From: Synechococcus sp. CB0101
GTDB lineage: Bacteria > Cyanobacteriota > Cyanobacteriia > PCC-6307 > Cyanobiaceae
NCBI RefSeq assembly: GCF_000179235.2
Contig: NZ_CP039373.1
Coordinates: 2,328,554-2,392,553, forward strand
DNA length: 64,000 nucleotides
Direction: 5' to 3'
In this document: positions 23,299 to 33,224 of the stretch, piece after piece
Numbering within the stretch: the stretch's first letter is position 1
Layout: the number at the start of each line of letters is the position of its first letter
Notes under the pieces: generated by a model
Seen by the model: the letters and a program-made list of their open reading frames with translations, nothing else
The model's database searches: none
Told to the model about the DNA's origin: nothing
Translations under genes and position numbers: made by a program

Positions 23299-23928
23299 AG
23301 TTCAAGTCCTCTTGAAAAACTCAAAACAGTAAACCGTTCCAAATCATCTCAACTTGAATTGCTCATCACCCACTCGATCCACTGGCGCAGATCTCACAGT
23401 TGGAGCCACTCCCTCTGACAGAAGCGTTCAAAGAGTGCAAAACAAAATTTCTTTCGTCTCGACTTTCCAGGATCTCAGATCCGGTCGTTGCTCCACCAAC
23501 TGCACACCGACACAACCAACAACCGTGAGAGTCATCGATCGTGTAAAGCAGCAGGCTTCTGCAACTTAAAATTTTTGACGGGACCTCACACCTTCACTGC
23601 TCTTTGCGGCCAACCACTCACAGCCTCAACACCCTCTCGAGTGGATCCTGCAGGCGGCTGACGCAGTGAAAGCGTCAGTTCCTAAACGTTTCAGTTGTCC
23701 AGGTGCTCCAGAAAACAAAACCTGCCTCGCGGCTCGGCTTCGCTTTCGGATCAGCGGCCTCTCGACCGCTTGTTGAACCTACATCACCGACTGCTCGGCT
23801 TTCAGTTCCAAGCGGCCTCTCAGCCGCTGGATGAACCTACAACACCGATCTCTCGGGGTTTTCGGTTCGCCGCTGCAGGTCTTTCGACTCGCGAGCGGCT
23901 TCAAAAGTTACCAGAGCGCCGAACCGGG
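23299..23928 (-). promoter_or_regulatory. rRNA operon leader and upstream region
   Basis: About 630 bases without a gene between 16S and the hypothetical protein at 23929. It must hold the rRNA promoter and leader, transcribed leftward. A 7-bp inverted repeat (CTGACGC/GCGTCAG) lies at 23658-23678. An AT-rich patch with AAATTTTAAGTTGCAG on the minus strand (about 23560-23578) is a plausible promoter neighbourhood, but no clean -35/-10 pair could be assigned. Confidence 0.5.
23753..23868. repeat. Imperfect ~58-bp direct repeat upstream of the rRNA operon
   Basis: Unit 1 (23753-23810) and unit 2 (from 23811) share AGCGGCCTCTC, TGAACCTAC.TCACCGA/ACACCGA, CTCGG and TTCGGTTC/TTCAGTTC in the same order and spacing. 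The preceding bases (23725-23752) look like the end of a partial third unit. The repeats lie between the 3' end of the hypothetical gene and the rRNA leader. Confidence 0.7.
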
Positions 23929-24237
23929 TCAAGCCTCGGCATCGTCCTCGCCGGGGTCAAGCGCCATCTCAAGGCTGGACAGCAACAGAGCCAGAGCAGC
24001 GCCGCGGCTCAGATCCGGGCCGCACACCTGATCCAGCCACTGGCTGGCGAGGCTCTCGAGCTCCGAGAACAGCCCCTGGCCTGCCAACAGGCGTTGCATC
24101 ACCTGATCAACCTGCGCTTCATCCAGCGCCGGCAACGGGCCAACCACATAGCGGCGCCCGTCGTCACCGATATAAGTGAGGTTGCCTTCGGCGTCGAACA
24201 CCGGCACGGCATGGGGGGTGATCGGCTGATCCTCCAT
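23929..24237 (-). CDS. Conserved cyanobacterial hypothetical protein
   Basis: About 102 residues from ATG 24237 (MEDQPITPHAVPVFDAEGNL). An upstream start at 24354 would overlap the divergent transporter gene and add a Ser/Ala-rich stretch, so the shorter form is preferred. The N-terminal 35 residues look like a small beta unit (LTYIGDDGRRYVVGPLPAL), followed by two helices. The C-terminus is acidic (PGEDDAEA). No known domain is recognised. Confidence 0.65.
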   Translation of the reverse strand: MEDQPITPHAVPVFDAEGNLTYIGDDGRRYVVGPLPALDEAQVDQVMQRLLAGQGLFSELESLASQWLDQVCGPDLSRGAALALLLSSLEMALDPGEDDAEA

Positions 24238-24307
24238 CGCAGCGCCCGCAGCTGCTTCAGCGTTAGCGCTGTCAGCGGCGGACGGCAACGGCTGGCAGGG
24301 TGAAGGG

Positions 24308-26217
<1,910 letters not shown>

Positions 26218-26252
26218 TCAAGGCTCACCATACGGGCCAGGGTTCAGCGCCC

Positions 26253-26813
26253 TCAGCCTTCCTTCTGACCCGCTTCGAACTGATCACTCAGCAAACGGCG
26301 CTGATATTCAGCCGCCAGGGCGTTGAGATGCGCCTCGGCCGCTTCAACCATCTCTTCGTCGATCTGGTCGAAGGCGCGCCCTTCCGGCACCGCCATGCCC
26401 AGCACCAGGGCCAACGCATCAAACAAACGCACCTGATCGTTCTGCCAGGCCTGGTAGTCGCCGGCGAGGTCGGCAAGATCCTGCTCTTCGAGCTCACCGC
26501 GCTCCAGATCGGTACGCAGGTTCTGGATCTGCCCAAGCCGTGCCGAGGTCACCAGGGCATGGGCGGCTGCCAGCGCCGCGAGGGCATCGCAGGCTTCACG
26601 CTTGAGCACCGTGAGATCGCGGTTGCGCACCGCCTTTTCAATCGAGAGCGGCGGGCGAACGCCCGGCAGCTGGCTCATCTGGGCCGGTTGCCGGGGCTCC
26701 GCAGGCAGGCTGATGCGGGTGGGGGCTGGTGGCAACGGCTGGGGGGGCCGCAGCGCTGCACCCCAACGCATCAAGGTGTCGGCCAGGCGCGTGCGCCATC
26801 CACGCTTTGCCAT
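26253..26813 (-). CDS. Conserved cyanobacterial hypothetical protein
   Basis: About 186 residues from ATG 26813 (MAKRGWRTRLADTLMRWGAA); a second ATG at 26834 adds seven residues. A basic N-terminus and a Pro-rich linker (PPQPLPPAPTR) lead to a helical domain rich in Ala, Leu and Glu from residue 55 on (LTVLKREACDALAALAAAHA; then LERGELEEQDLADLAGDYQA). No enzymatic motif is seen. Confidence 0.7.
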   Translation of the reverse strand: MAKRGWRTRLADTLMRWGAALRPPQPLPPAPTRISLPAEPRQPAQMSQLPGVRPPLSIEKAVRNRDLTVLKREACDALAALAAAHALVTSARLGQIQNLRTDLERGELEEQDLADLAGDYQAWQNDQVRLFDALALVLGMAVPEGRAFDQIDEEMVEAAEAHLNALAAEYQRRLLSDQFEAGQKEG

Positions 26814-26882
26814 GCCCTGCTCACGCCACTGCACTCAATCTGACGCCAAACGGGCCCTGTAGACAGGGGGAAAGCCGAAGAA

Positions 26883-27557
26883 TCAGCGGCCGGCCACCGA
26901 AGCCAGGCCCTGCAGCAGCGACACCAGGCCAAAGGCTACGAACAAACCACCACTGAGCCGGTAGAGCAGCTGTTCGTTGACTCGACCGCCAACCCACTTA
27001 CCAGCCCCCACCGCCAGCCAGGTAACCAGCGCGTGCCCGGCCAGGGTGCCGGCGAGGAGCCCCGCAAAGCTGAACACCTGAGCCGGCGCAGTGGCCAGCA
27101 CGATCGTGGCGAACTGGGTGCGATCCCCCAGCTCCGCCACAAACACCAGCGCGAAGGCTTCCCAGATCACGGCCCATGCACCGCCCTGGCCGTTGCCTTG
27201 CTCCGCGGCATTCACCGCCTCTTCCGCCTCCTCGGCCTCCTCCTGAGCCGCGCCGGCCCCCAGCGACTGGGCATCCACGAGCAATTTGATGCCAAATCCC
27301 AGGAACAGAACCGCCGCAAGCCAAGGCACCAGGTTCTGGGGCAGCAACTCCCGCAAGCCGTAACCCACACCCAGCGACAGCAGGGTGACGGCGGCCAGGG
27401 CCGCAAAAGCCCCCACAAACACCAGCCGGGCGCTGTGACGCACCGCCAGGATCAAGGCCATAAAGAAGGTCTTGTCACCCAGCTCCGCCAGGGTGATGGC
27501 CGTGAGGCTCGAACCAAAGGCCGCCAGGCCCGGATCGGAGGGAAGTGGAGGTGCCAT
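26883..27557 (-). CDS. TMEM165/GDT1 family cation exporter (Mnx-like)
   Basis: 224 residues from ATG 27557. Two three-helix repeats each carry the family signature: ITLAELGDKTFFMAL near residue 22 and FVAELGDRTQFATIVL in the second half, separated by an acidic, Ala/Glu-rich loop (AAQEEAEEAEEAVNAAEQG). UPF0016 proteins exchange Mn2+ or Ca2+ against H+. In cyanobacteria the homologue Mnx protects thylakoids from manganese excess. The acidic six-residue motifs needed for cation transport are intact in both halves. Confidence 0.93.
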   Translation of the reverse strand: MAPPLPSDPGLAAFGSSLTAITLAELGDKTFFMALILAVRHSARLVFVGAFAALAAVTLLSLGVGYGLRELLPQNLVPWLAAVLFLGFGIKLLVDAQSLGAGAAQEEAEEAEEAVNAAEQGNGQGGAWAVIWEAFALVFVAELGDRTQFATIVLATAPAQVFSFAGLLAGTLAGHALVTWLAVGAGKWVGGRVNEQLLYRLSGGLFVAFGLVSLLQGLASVAGR

Positions 27558-27641
27558 GCCTGATCGCGAGACCAGCGAATGCGCTGCGCCCGTCACTTCT
27601 ACAGTGGACTCTTGGCAATTGGGCTGATCGTGGGCACCTCC

Positions 27642-28751
27642 ATGCAGCAACTCGCTATCGCTCCAGCGGTTGTTCTGCGGGGTGAAGGGGCCTGGCAGGA
27701 GTCGTGGCCGGCGATCCAAACGCTTTGCAGCCGGCCTCTGCTGCTGGGCCGCAGCCCGGCCACCCGCCAACTGCGCGGGCAGCTGGGCGTGGATCTGCAG
27801 CAGCTGGGGCTCACGCTGAGCGAGGCCGAGCTCAACCACGACTGCTGCGAGAGCGATCTGGAGCGGATCAGCGCGATCCTGCGCAGCAACGCCTGCGATG
27901 CCGTGGTGGCTGCCGGCGGCGGCAAGGTGCTCGATGCGGGCAAGTTGCTGGCCTTCCGCCATGGCCTGGCCTGCATCACCGTGCCCACCAGCGCCGCCAC
28001 CTGTGCCGGCTGGACGGCCCTGGCCAACCTTTATTCAGCCCAAGGGGCCTTTGAAGGCGACGTAGCCCTGGAGCGCTGCCCTGATCTGCTGGTGTTCGAC
28101 CACGCCCTGGTGCGCCAGGCACCCGCCCACACCCTGGCCAGCGGCATCGCCGATGCCATGGCCAAGTGGTACGAGGCCTCGGTGAGCAGCGGTGCCAGCA
28201 GCGATGGGATGGTGCAACAGGCGGTGCAAATGGCACGGGTGTTGCGCGATCAGTTGCTGTTGGAGGCCGGCGAGGCGATGGCCCAGCCAGGCGGAGAAGC
28301 GTGGGTACGAGTGGCCGAGGCCTGCGGCCTCACGGCCGGTTTGATCGGCGGCATCGGCGGCGCCCGCTGCCGGACCGTGGCCGCCCACGCAGTGCACAAC
28401 GGCCTCACCCAACTGGAGGCCAGCCATGGCCAGTTGCATGGCGCCAAGGTGGGCTTCGGGATCCTGGTGCAGCTGCGCCTGGAGGAGGTGATCGGCGGCA
28501 ACCGCCTGGCGGGGCAGGCACGCCGGCAGCTGCTGCCGTTGTTCCAGGAGCTGGGGCTGCCCGTGAGCCTGGGCGACCTCGGCCTGGAGCGGGCCAGCCT
28601 CAGCGAGCTCCAGGAAGTGGCGGCCTTTGCCTGCCGGCCAGGATCCGACCTCCATCACCTGCCCTTCAACGTGCAACCCAGCGATGTGCTCGCCGCGCTG
28701 GTGAGCACCACCACCAGCAGCGAAGCCAAATTGAGCGCCAGCCAGGGTTGA
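27642..28751 (+). CDS. Iron-containing alcohol / glycerol dehydrogenase family protein
   Basis: 369 residues from ATG 27642 (MQQLAIAPAVVLRGEGAW); the frame is open further upstream, but the extra part is not typical. The Rossmann-like half has the NAD-binding VVAAGGGKVLDAGKLLA and TVPTSAATCAGWTALA. The metal-binding region retains Asp/His positions (SGIADAMAKWYE, AHAVHNGLTQLEASHGQLHG). Glycerol dehydrogenases and glycerol-1-phosphate dehydrogenases share this layout; the substrate is unknown. It is divergent from the Mn exporter gene. Confidence 0.85.
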   Translation: MQQLAIAPAVVLRGEGAWQESWPAIQTLCSRPLLLGRSPATRQLRGQLGVDLQQLGLTLSEAELNHDCCESDLERISAILRSNACDAVVAAGGGKVLDAGKLLAFRHGLACITVPTSAATCAGWTALANLYSAQGAFEGDVALERCPDLLVFDHALVRQAPAHTLASGIADAMAKWYEASVSSGASSDGMVQQAVQMARVLRDQLLLEAGEAMAQPGGEAWVRVAEACGLTAGLIGGIGGARCRTVAAHAVHNGLTQLEASHGQLHGAKVGFGILVQLRLEEVIGGNRLAGQARRQLLPLFQELGLPVSLGDLGLERASLSELQEVAAFACRPGSDLHHLPFNVQPSDVLAALVSTTTSSEAKLSASQG

Positions 28752-28754
28752 TCC

Positions 28755-29639
28755 GTGATGACAACGGCACCCTCCGCCTCCCCCCAGGAACTCCTGGCCC
28801 ACGCCGCTGAGCACCTGCTTGATCCCGACGGCCGGGCCCTTGCCGCTGCGGTGCAGTGGTGGTCTCTACCGGATCTAGAAGGCGGCCCATGGCCGGTGGC
28901 GGTGATCGGCGAAGGGCCACCGCTGCTGGCGCTGCATGGTTTTGATAGCTCGCATTTGGAGTTCAGGCGGCTGGCCCCCTTGCTGGCCCCGCACCATCAG
29001 CTGTTCATTCCGGATCTGTTCGGTTTCGGCTTCTGCCCTAGACCCCTCAACGCCCCCTACGGCCCGGCGGCCGTGCTCGATCACCTCGAGCAGGTGCTGC
29101 AGGAGCTGATCCGGCGCAGCGGAGCAGTGCAGGTGGGCTTGATCGGCGCCTCCATGGGCGGCTCGGTGGCCGTGGAGCTGGCACGCCGCTGCCCCGAGCA
29201 GATCGAGCGATTGCTGCTGCTGGCCCCCGCCGGCCTAACGGGCCAACCAATGCCGGTGCCGCCTCTGCTCGATCAGCTGGGAGCCCGCTTCCTCGGATTG
29301 CCCGCGATCCGCCGGGGGCTGTGCCGCTCCGCTTTCGCGATGCCGGATCGGGATGTGGGGCCTGCGGAGCTGGAAATCGCCTCGCTGCATCTGGCGTGTC
29401 CCAACTGGGCAGGAGCCCTGGGGGCCTTTGCCCGCAGCGGCGGTTTCGCCGGTTGCGGAGATCCGCTACCGCCGCAACCCCTGCAGGTGCTCTGGGGCCA
29501 GAACGACCGCATCCTGCGGCCACCCCAGAAACGCGCCGCACAGGCTCTGTTAGGAGAGCGGATCACTGAGCTGGAGTGCTGCGGGCATCTGCCCCACATC
29601 GACCAGCCCGCCACCGTGGCTCGCATCTGGCATGGCTGA
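28755..29639 (+). CDS. Alpha/beta hydrolase
   Basis: 294 residues (GTG, with ATG next). The oxyanion segment LLALHGFDSSHLEFRRLAPL is followed by the nucleophile elbow GLIGASMGGSVAVELA (Ser in GASMG). The acid is in VLWGQNDRILRPP and the histidine in CGHLPHIDQP, so the Ser-Asp-His triad is complete. The substrate is unknown. It overlaps the next gene by 8 bases, so the two are probably coupled. Confidence 0.9.
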   Translation: MMTTAPSASPQELLAHAAEHLLDPDGRALAAAVQWWSLPDLEGGPWPVAVIGEGPPLLALHGFDSSHLEFRRLAPLLAPHHQLFIPDLFGFGFCPRPLNAPYGPAAVLDHLEQVLQELIRRSGAVQVGLIGASMGGSVAVELARRCPEQIERLLLLAPAGLTGQPMPVPPLLDQLGARFLGLPAIRRGLCRSAFAMPDRDVGPAELEIASLHLACPNWAGALGAFARSGGFAGCGDPLPPQPLQVLWGQNDRILRPPQKRAAQALLGERITELECCGHLPHIDQPATVARIWHG

Positions 29640-30255
29640 CGACACGCAGACACCCCGCTCAAGCCCGGTGCTGCAACTTCTGGCCAGCGGCTTGCAGTTC
29701 TGGATTCGCCAGCAATGCGAGGCGGTCGACAGCCTGGAGCTGCAGCTGCATGGATCCAGCCTGGGGCTGCTGCGCGGCCGCCTCGATGGCGTGAGCCTGG
29801 TGGCCAGGGGCGTGGTGTACAGCTCGCTGGAGATCGAGCGGGTGGAGCTGCGCAGCGATGCGATCGAGGTGCAAGTGGGCAACCTGCTGCGCGGCAAGGC
29901 GGTGCAGCTTGATCAGCCGTTCCAGATCGAGGGGAGTGTGGTGTTCAGCGCCGGCGGGCTGGGCCGTTCCCTCTGCACACCGCACTGGCGCCCCCTGGGA
30001 GATCAGCTGGTGGATGGGCTCTTGGGCCTGACCCCCTTGCAAAGCGTGAGCATCGAGCGCGACCAGCTGGTGCTCCAGGCGCAGGATCAGCGCTGCGCAA
30101 CCGTTCCCCGTGCCGTGGATGGGGGCCTGCAGCTCTGCGGTGTGGAGGGTCGCCCCTGCGTGTCGCTCCCCAGCGATCCCAACATCGAGATCCGCGACGC
30201 CAACCTCGAAGGCGGCGTGTTGCAGCTGCATGGCCGGGCGCGGGTGTCGCCCTGA
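29632..30255 (+). CDS. DUF2993 domain protein (LmeA-like)
   Basis: 207 residues. A beta-rich protein with the DUF2993 pattern: an early 'LELQLHGSSLGLLRGRLDGV' stretch, then VYSSLEIERVELRSDAIEV. DUF2993 occurs in cyanobacteria and actinobacteria (LmeA, mannan elongation). No signal peptide is evident here, so it may be a peripheral membrane or lipid-binding protein. It is coupled to the hydrolase upstream and convergent with cdsA. Confidence 0.8.
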   Translation: MADDTQTPRSSPVLQLLASGLQFWIRQQCEAVDSLELQLHGSSLGLLRGRLDGVSLVARGVVYSSLEIERVELRSDAIEVQVGNLLRGKAVQLDQPFQIEGSVVFSAGGLGRSLCTPHWRPLGDQLVDGLLGLTPLQSVSIERDQLVLQAQDQRCATVPRAVDGGLQLCGVEGRPCVSLPSDPNIEIRDANLEGGVLQLHGRARVSP

Positions 30256-30261
30256 GGCTCC

Positions 30262-31170
30262 TCAGCGAATCAACGGCAACAGCAGCGTGACCACGGTGAA
30301 AAACACCGCCGGGGTGAACAGATAGCTGTCGATGCGATCGAGGATGCCGCCGTGGCCTGGCAGCAGATCTCCTGAATCCTTCACGCCGGCATCGCGCTTC
30401 ATCATCGATTCTGTGAGATCCCCCACCAGGGCAAACAGGGCCACCACCATCCCCAGCAGAGCCCCCACGGCCCAGCCCCAATTCCAGCCGAGCAGCTCAG
30501 CAAACAGCCCCCCCAACAGCGCTGCACAGCCCACACCGCCTAATGCCCCTTCCACGGTTTTGCCCGGTGAGATCGGCGAAAGGGGCCGGCGGCCATAGCG
30601 GCGCCCGATCACATAGGAGCCGATATCGGTGGCCACGATCAGAAAGCAAGCCATCAGCATCAGCACCATGCCGGAGCTGAGATGGGGCCAAGCCTGGCTG
30701 AGGCCACTCAGCCGCGGCGCCAGCGCCGGATCGGTGAGATCGCGCAGGCGGATCCAGTAGCTGGGCAAAAAGCCCAGATAAAAGAGCGCAAAGATTGAGG
30801 CGGCGATATCGGCGATGCTGCCGGTGAGGGGTTGCAGCAGCAGCCAGCCGCAGATCGCCGCTCCGGAGAGGGGAAGAACCGCGGCCGCCAGATCGGCGGA
30901 AAAGCCAAGCGCCTGGGCATCGCCGCCATGGGCCCATTGCGTGGTGATCAACAGCAACTGCACCACCACCAGCGTGGTTTTGCTGGCGGGGCGGATGCCC
31001 TTGAAGCGCGCCAACCGGAAATACTCCAGCAGCCCCAGGTGCACCATCACCCCCAGAGCGAGGGTGAACCACCAGCCCCCCAACACCACCACCACAAAGC
31101 CAAACGCCCCCACGGCGTAACCGCTGAGCAGGCGCTGGGGAGAGGTGCGGGATCGGGGCGAGGGGATCAA
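30262..31170 (-). CDS. cdsA: Phosphatidate cytidylyltransferase (CDP-diglyceride synthase)
   Basis: 302 residues from a TTG that overlaps the cbiT stop (TTGA), implying coupled translation; a longer form from 31374 would run into cbiT. There are about eight membrane helices. The CdsA signature is at the C-terminus: ISPGKTVEGALGG, then GDLTESMMKRDAGVKDSG and LPGHGGILDRIDS. It makes CDP-diacylglycerol for phosphatidylglycerol and related lipids in the membrane. Confidence 0.95.
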   Translation of the reverse strand: MIPSPRSRTSPQRLLSGYAVGAFGFVVVVLGGWWFTLALGVMVHLGLLEYFRLARFKGIRPASKTTLVVVQLLLITTQWAHGGDAQALGFSADLAAAVLPLSGAAICGWLLLQPLTGSIADIAASIFALFYLGFLPSYWIRLRDLTDPALAPRLSGLSQAWPHLSSGMVLMLMACFLIVATDIGSYVIGRRYGRRPLSPISPGKTVEGALGGVGCAALLGGLFAELLGWNWGWAVGALLGMVVALFALVGDLTESMMKRDAGVKDSGDLLPGHGGILDRIDSYLFTPAVFFTVVTLLLPLIR

Positions 31171-31781
31171 GGGCGTTCGGCGGCGATCAAAAACAACGGT
31201 TCGGCCGCGGCCAGCCTGGCCTGACGACCGCGGCGCTGCATGCGATGCACCGTGGCCTGCACCACCTGCAGGTCGCGGGCTTCCAAACGCCCCAGCGTGT
31301 CGGTGGCATCCACCAGGCCCTCCAGGCTGGCGGTGCTGATCACCAGGCGCCCCTGCGGCACCAAGGCCTCCCACACCAGATCAAGCACCTGCCGCAAGGG
31401 GCGCCCCACCTCCAGCAACACCCGATCGGGATGCGGCGGCAGCTGGGTGAGGCCTTCGGGGGCATCCCCGGCATGGATGTGCAGGTTGGTGGCGCCGAAG
31501 CGCCGGGCATTGCGCTTGAGCAGCTCGATCGCTTCGGGGTCGCGCTCGAGGGTGTGCACCTGGCCGGCGGGCATCAAACGGGCAATCTCCAAGGCCAGCG
31601 CTCCGGTACCGCCACCCACATCCCACACCAGTGAATCGGGGCGGGGGCGCAGATGGGCCAGCAACATCACCCGCAATTCCAGGGGCGTGGGGCTGAAGCC
31701 GGGCGCATCAGCAAAGGCGGCATCCGGCAGCCCAGGCGTCACGAAGTCCCACTGGAAGGGGCCATCGCCGGACGCGCCCAT
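31167..31781 (-). CDS. cbiT: Precorrin-6B C15-methyltransferase CbiT-like
   Basis: 204 residues. SAM-binding class I fold: the early PGLPDAAFADAPGFSPTPLE pattern is typical of CbiT, followed by motif I VWDVGGGTGALALEIARL and the acidic VHTLERDPEAIELLKRN. In corrin synthesis CbiT/CobL methylates C15 and decarboxylates precorrin-6B. It lies six bases after the restored end of the decarboxylase gene and overlaps cdsA. Confidence 0.92.
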   Translation of the reverse strand: MGASGDGPFQWDFVTPGLPDAAFADAPGFSPTPLELRVMLLAHLRPRPDSLVWDVGGGTGALALEIARLMPAGQVHTLERDPEAIELLKRNARRFGATNLHIHAGDAPEGLTQLPPHPDRVLLEVGRPLRQVLDLVWEALVPQGRLVISTASLEGLVDATDTLGRLEARDLQVVQATVHRMQRRGRQARLAAAEPLFLIAAERP

Positions 31782-31787
31782 CGGCTC

Positions 31788-33198
31788 TCAATCGGCCACA
31801 ACCTTCACCGTATACGCGATCTGGCCGGGCCACAGCTGTTGTTGCTGCACCAACCAATCCGCCCGGGCGGCGTCGATGCGCTCCCCTGGAATCAGCAGAG
31901 GGATCCCGGGGGGGATAGGGGCAGAGCGGTTCGGCCGCCAGCCGGCCCCTGGCCGCCGCCAAGGGAACCCGCTGCTGCGGCGCCCGCCAAGCCTGCTCAA
32001 GCGGCAGCTCCGGCTCCGCCACCGGCGGCAGGGGCGGCGCCGAGAAGGCAGCAAGCGGGGGGCCTCCCAATGCGCTCTGCAACGCCAACAGACGCCTCGG
32101 CAGCACCCGCAGCACCCGCCGCGGTGGAGCCAACCCCAAACAAAACGTGAGGCAACCGGGCTCGGGTAACTCCGCAATCACGCCCCGCTCCATCATCCAG
32201 GCATCGGCGTCGAGCCCGTTGATGCCCAGCGCGGCGGTGTGCACGCACAGGCGTAGGGGATCGTCGCTGCTCAACAGGGGCACGCCCACCTGCTCGAGCC
32301 GCCGCCTGAGCTCCAGGGCGGTGTCGACGGCGCGGGCCAATTGTCGCCCGCCTGCTGCACTGTGCAAGTGATCCAAGGCTGTGGCCGCCGCCGCGAGCAA
32401 CAGAGCGCTGGGGCTGGAGGTTTGCAACCAGAGCAAGGCCCGCTCGATCGCTTCGCTGCGGGCTGCAGTGGCCTGGGCATCCGCGCAAGCCCCTTGCAGC
32501 AGCACCGCGCTCTGGGCCAAACCGCCCGCCGCCTTCTGCAGCGATTGCACCACCAAATCGGCGCCGCTGGCCAAGCCCGAAGCCGGAAGACGGGGATCGA
32601 GCCCGCCGTGGGCGCCGTGGGCCTCATCGAGCAGCACCGGCAAGCCGCGTTGATGGGCCAGCGCCACCAGGGCTGGTAGATCAGCCGCCAAGCCCTGATA
32701 GCTGGGCGACACCAACACCACCGCCGCCAGCGGTCCAGCCGCCAGGGCCTCGGCCAGATGCCGCTCCAGGTAGGCCGGGGTCGGGGGCAGCCACAACCCC
32801 GTGGCCGGATCGAAGGGCAGGTCAAACAGCACCGGCCGCAACTGACCGAGCAGGCAGCCATGCAGCAGTGAGCGGTGCAGGTTGCGCGGCAGCAACACCC
32901 GATCGCCGGGCTTGGCCAGAGCCATTAACGCCACCTGCAGGAGGCCACTGGCGCCGTTCACGCCAAACCAGCAGCGCTCTGCCCCCAGCTGCTCTGCGGC
33001 GGCAGCCTGCGCCTCGGCCACCGCACCCTCGGTCTCGAGCGGCCCGCCGATCTCCGGCAATTCGGGAAGATCCCAGCTACCCGGGGTCTGCCGCAGCAGG
33101 CGGCGCAGCCCCGGTGCCAAGGCGCGGCCCCGGCCATGGGCGGGCAGGTGCAGGGGCAGAAGCGGCGGAGCCGCCAACAGACGCTCCAGCAGAGCCAT
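31788..33198 (-). CDS. Orn/Lys/Arg decarboxylase family protein, frame broken near its 3' end
   Basis: PLP fold-I enzyme. The main frame runs from ATG 33198 with ALGxPDxxx-like N-terminal wording (LHLPAHGRGRALAPGLRRL), a PLP aspartate region (VLLDEAHGAHGGLDP) and the Schiff-base lysine in VVQSLQKAAGGLAQSA. After EPLCPYPP the main frame turns into non-homologous Arg-rich sequence running to 31708 inside cbiT. The next frame carries the proper ending: GIPLLIPGERIDAARADWL and IAYTVKVVAD, stopping at 31788. The switch is at a seven-base C tract (31908-31914); six bases would give one 469-residue protein. Either an indel error or recent inactivation. Confidence 0.85.
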
Positions 33199-33224
33199 GG
33201 CCCCTCGGGCGTTCTTCTTAGAGT

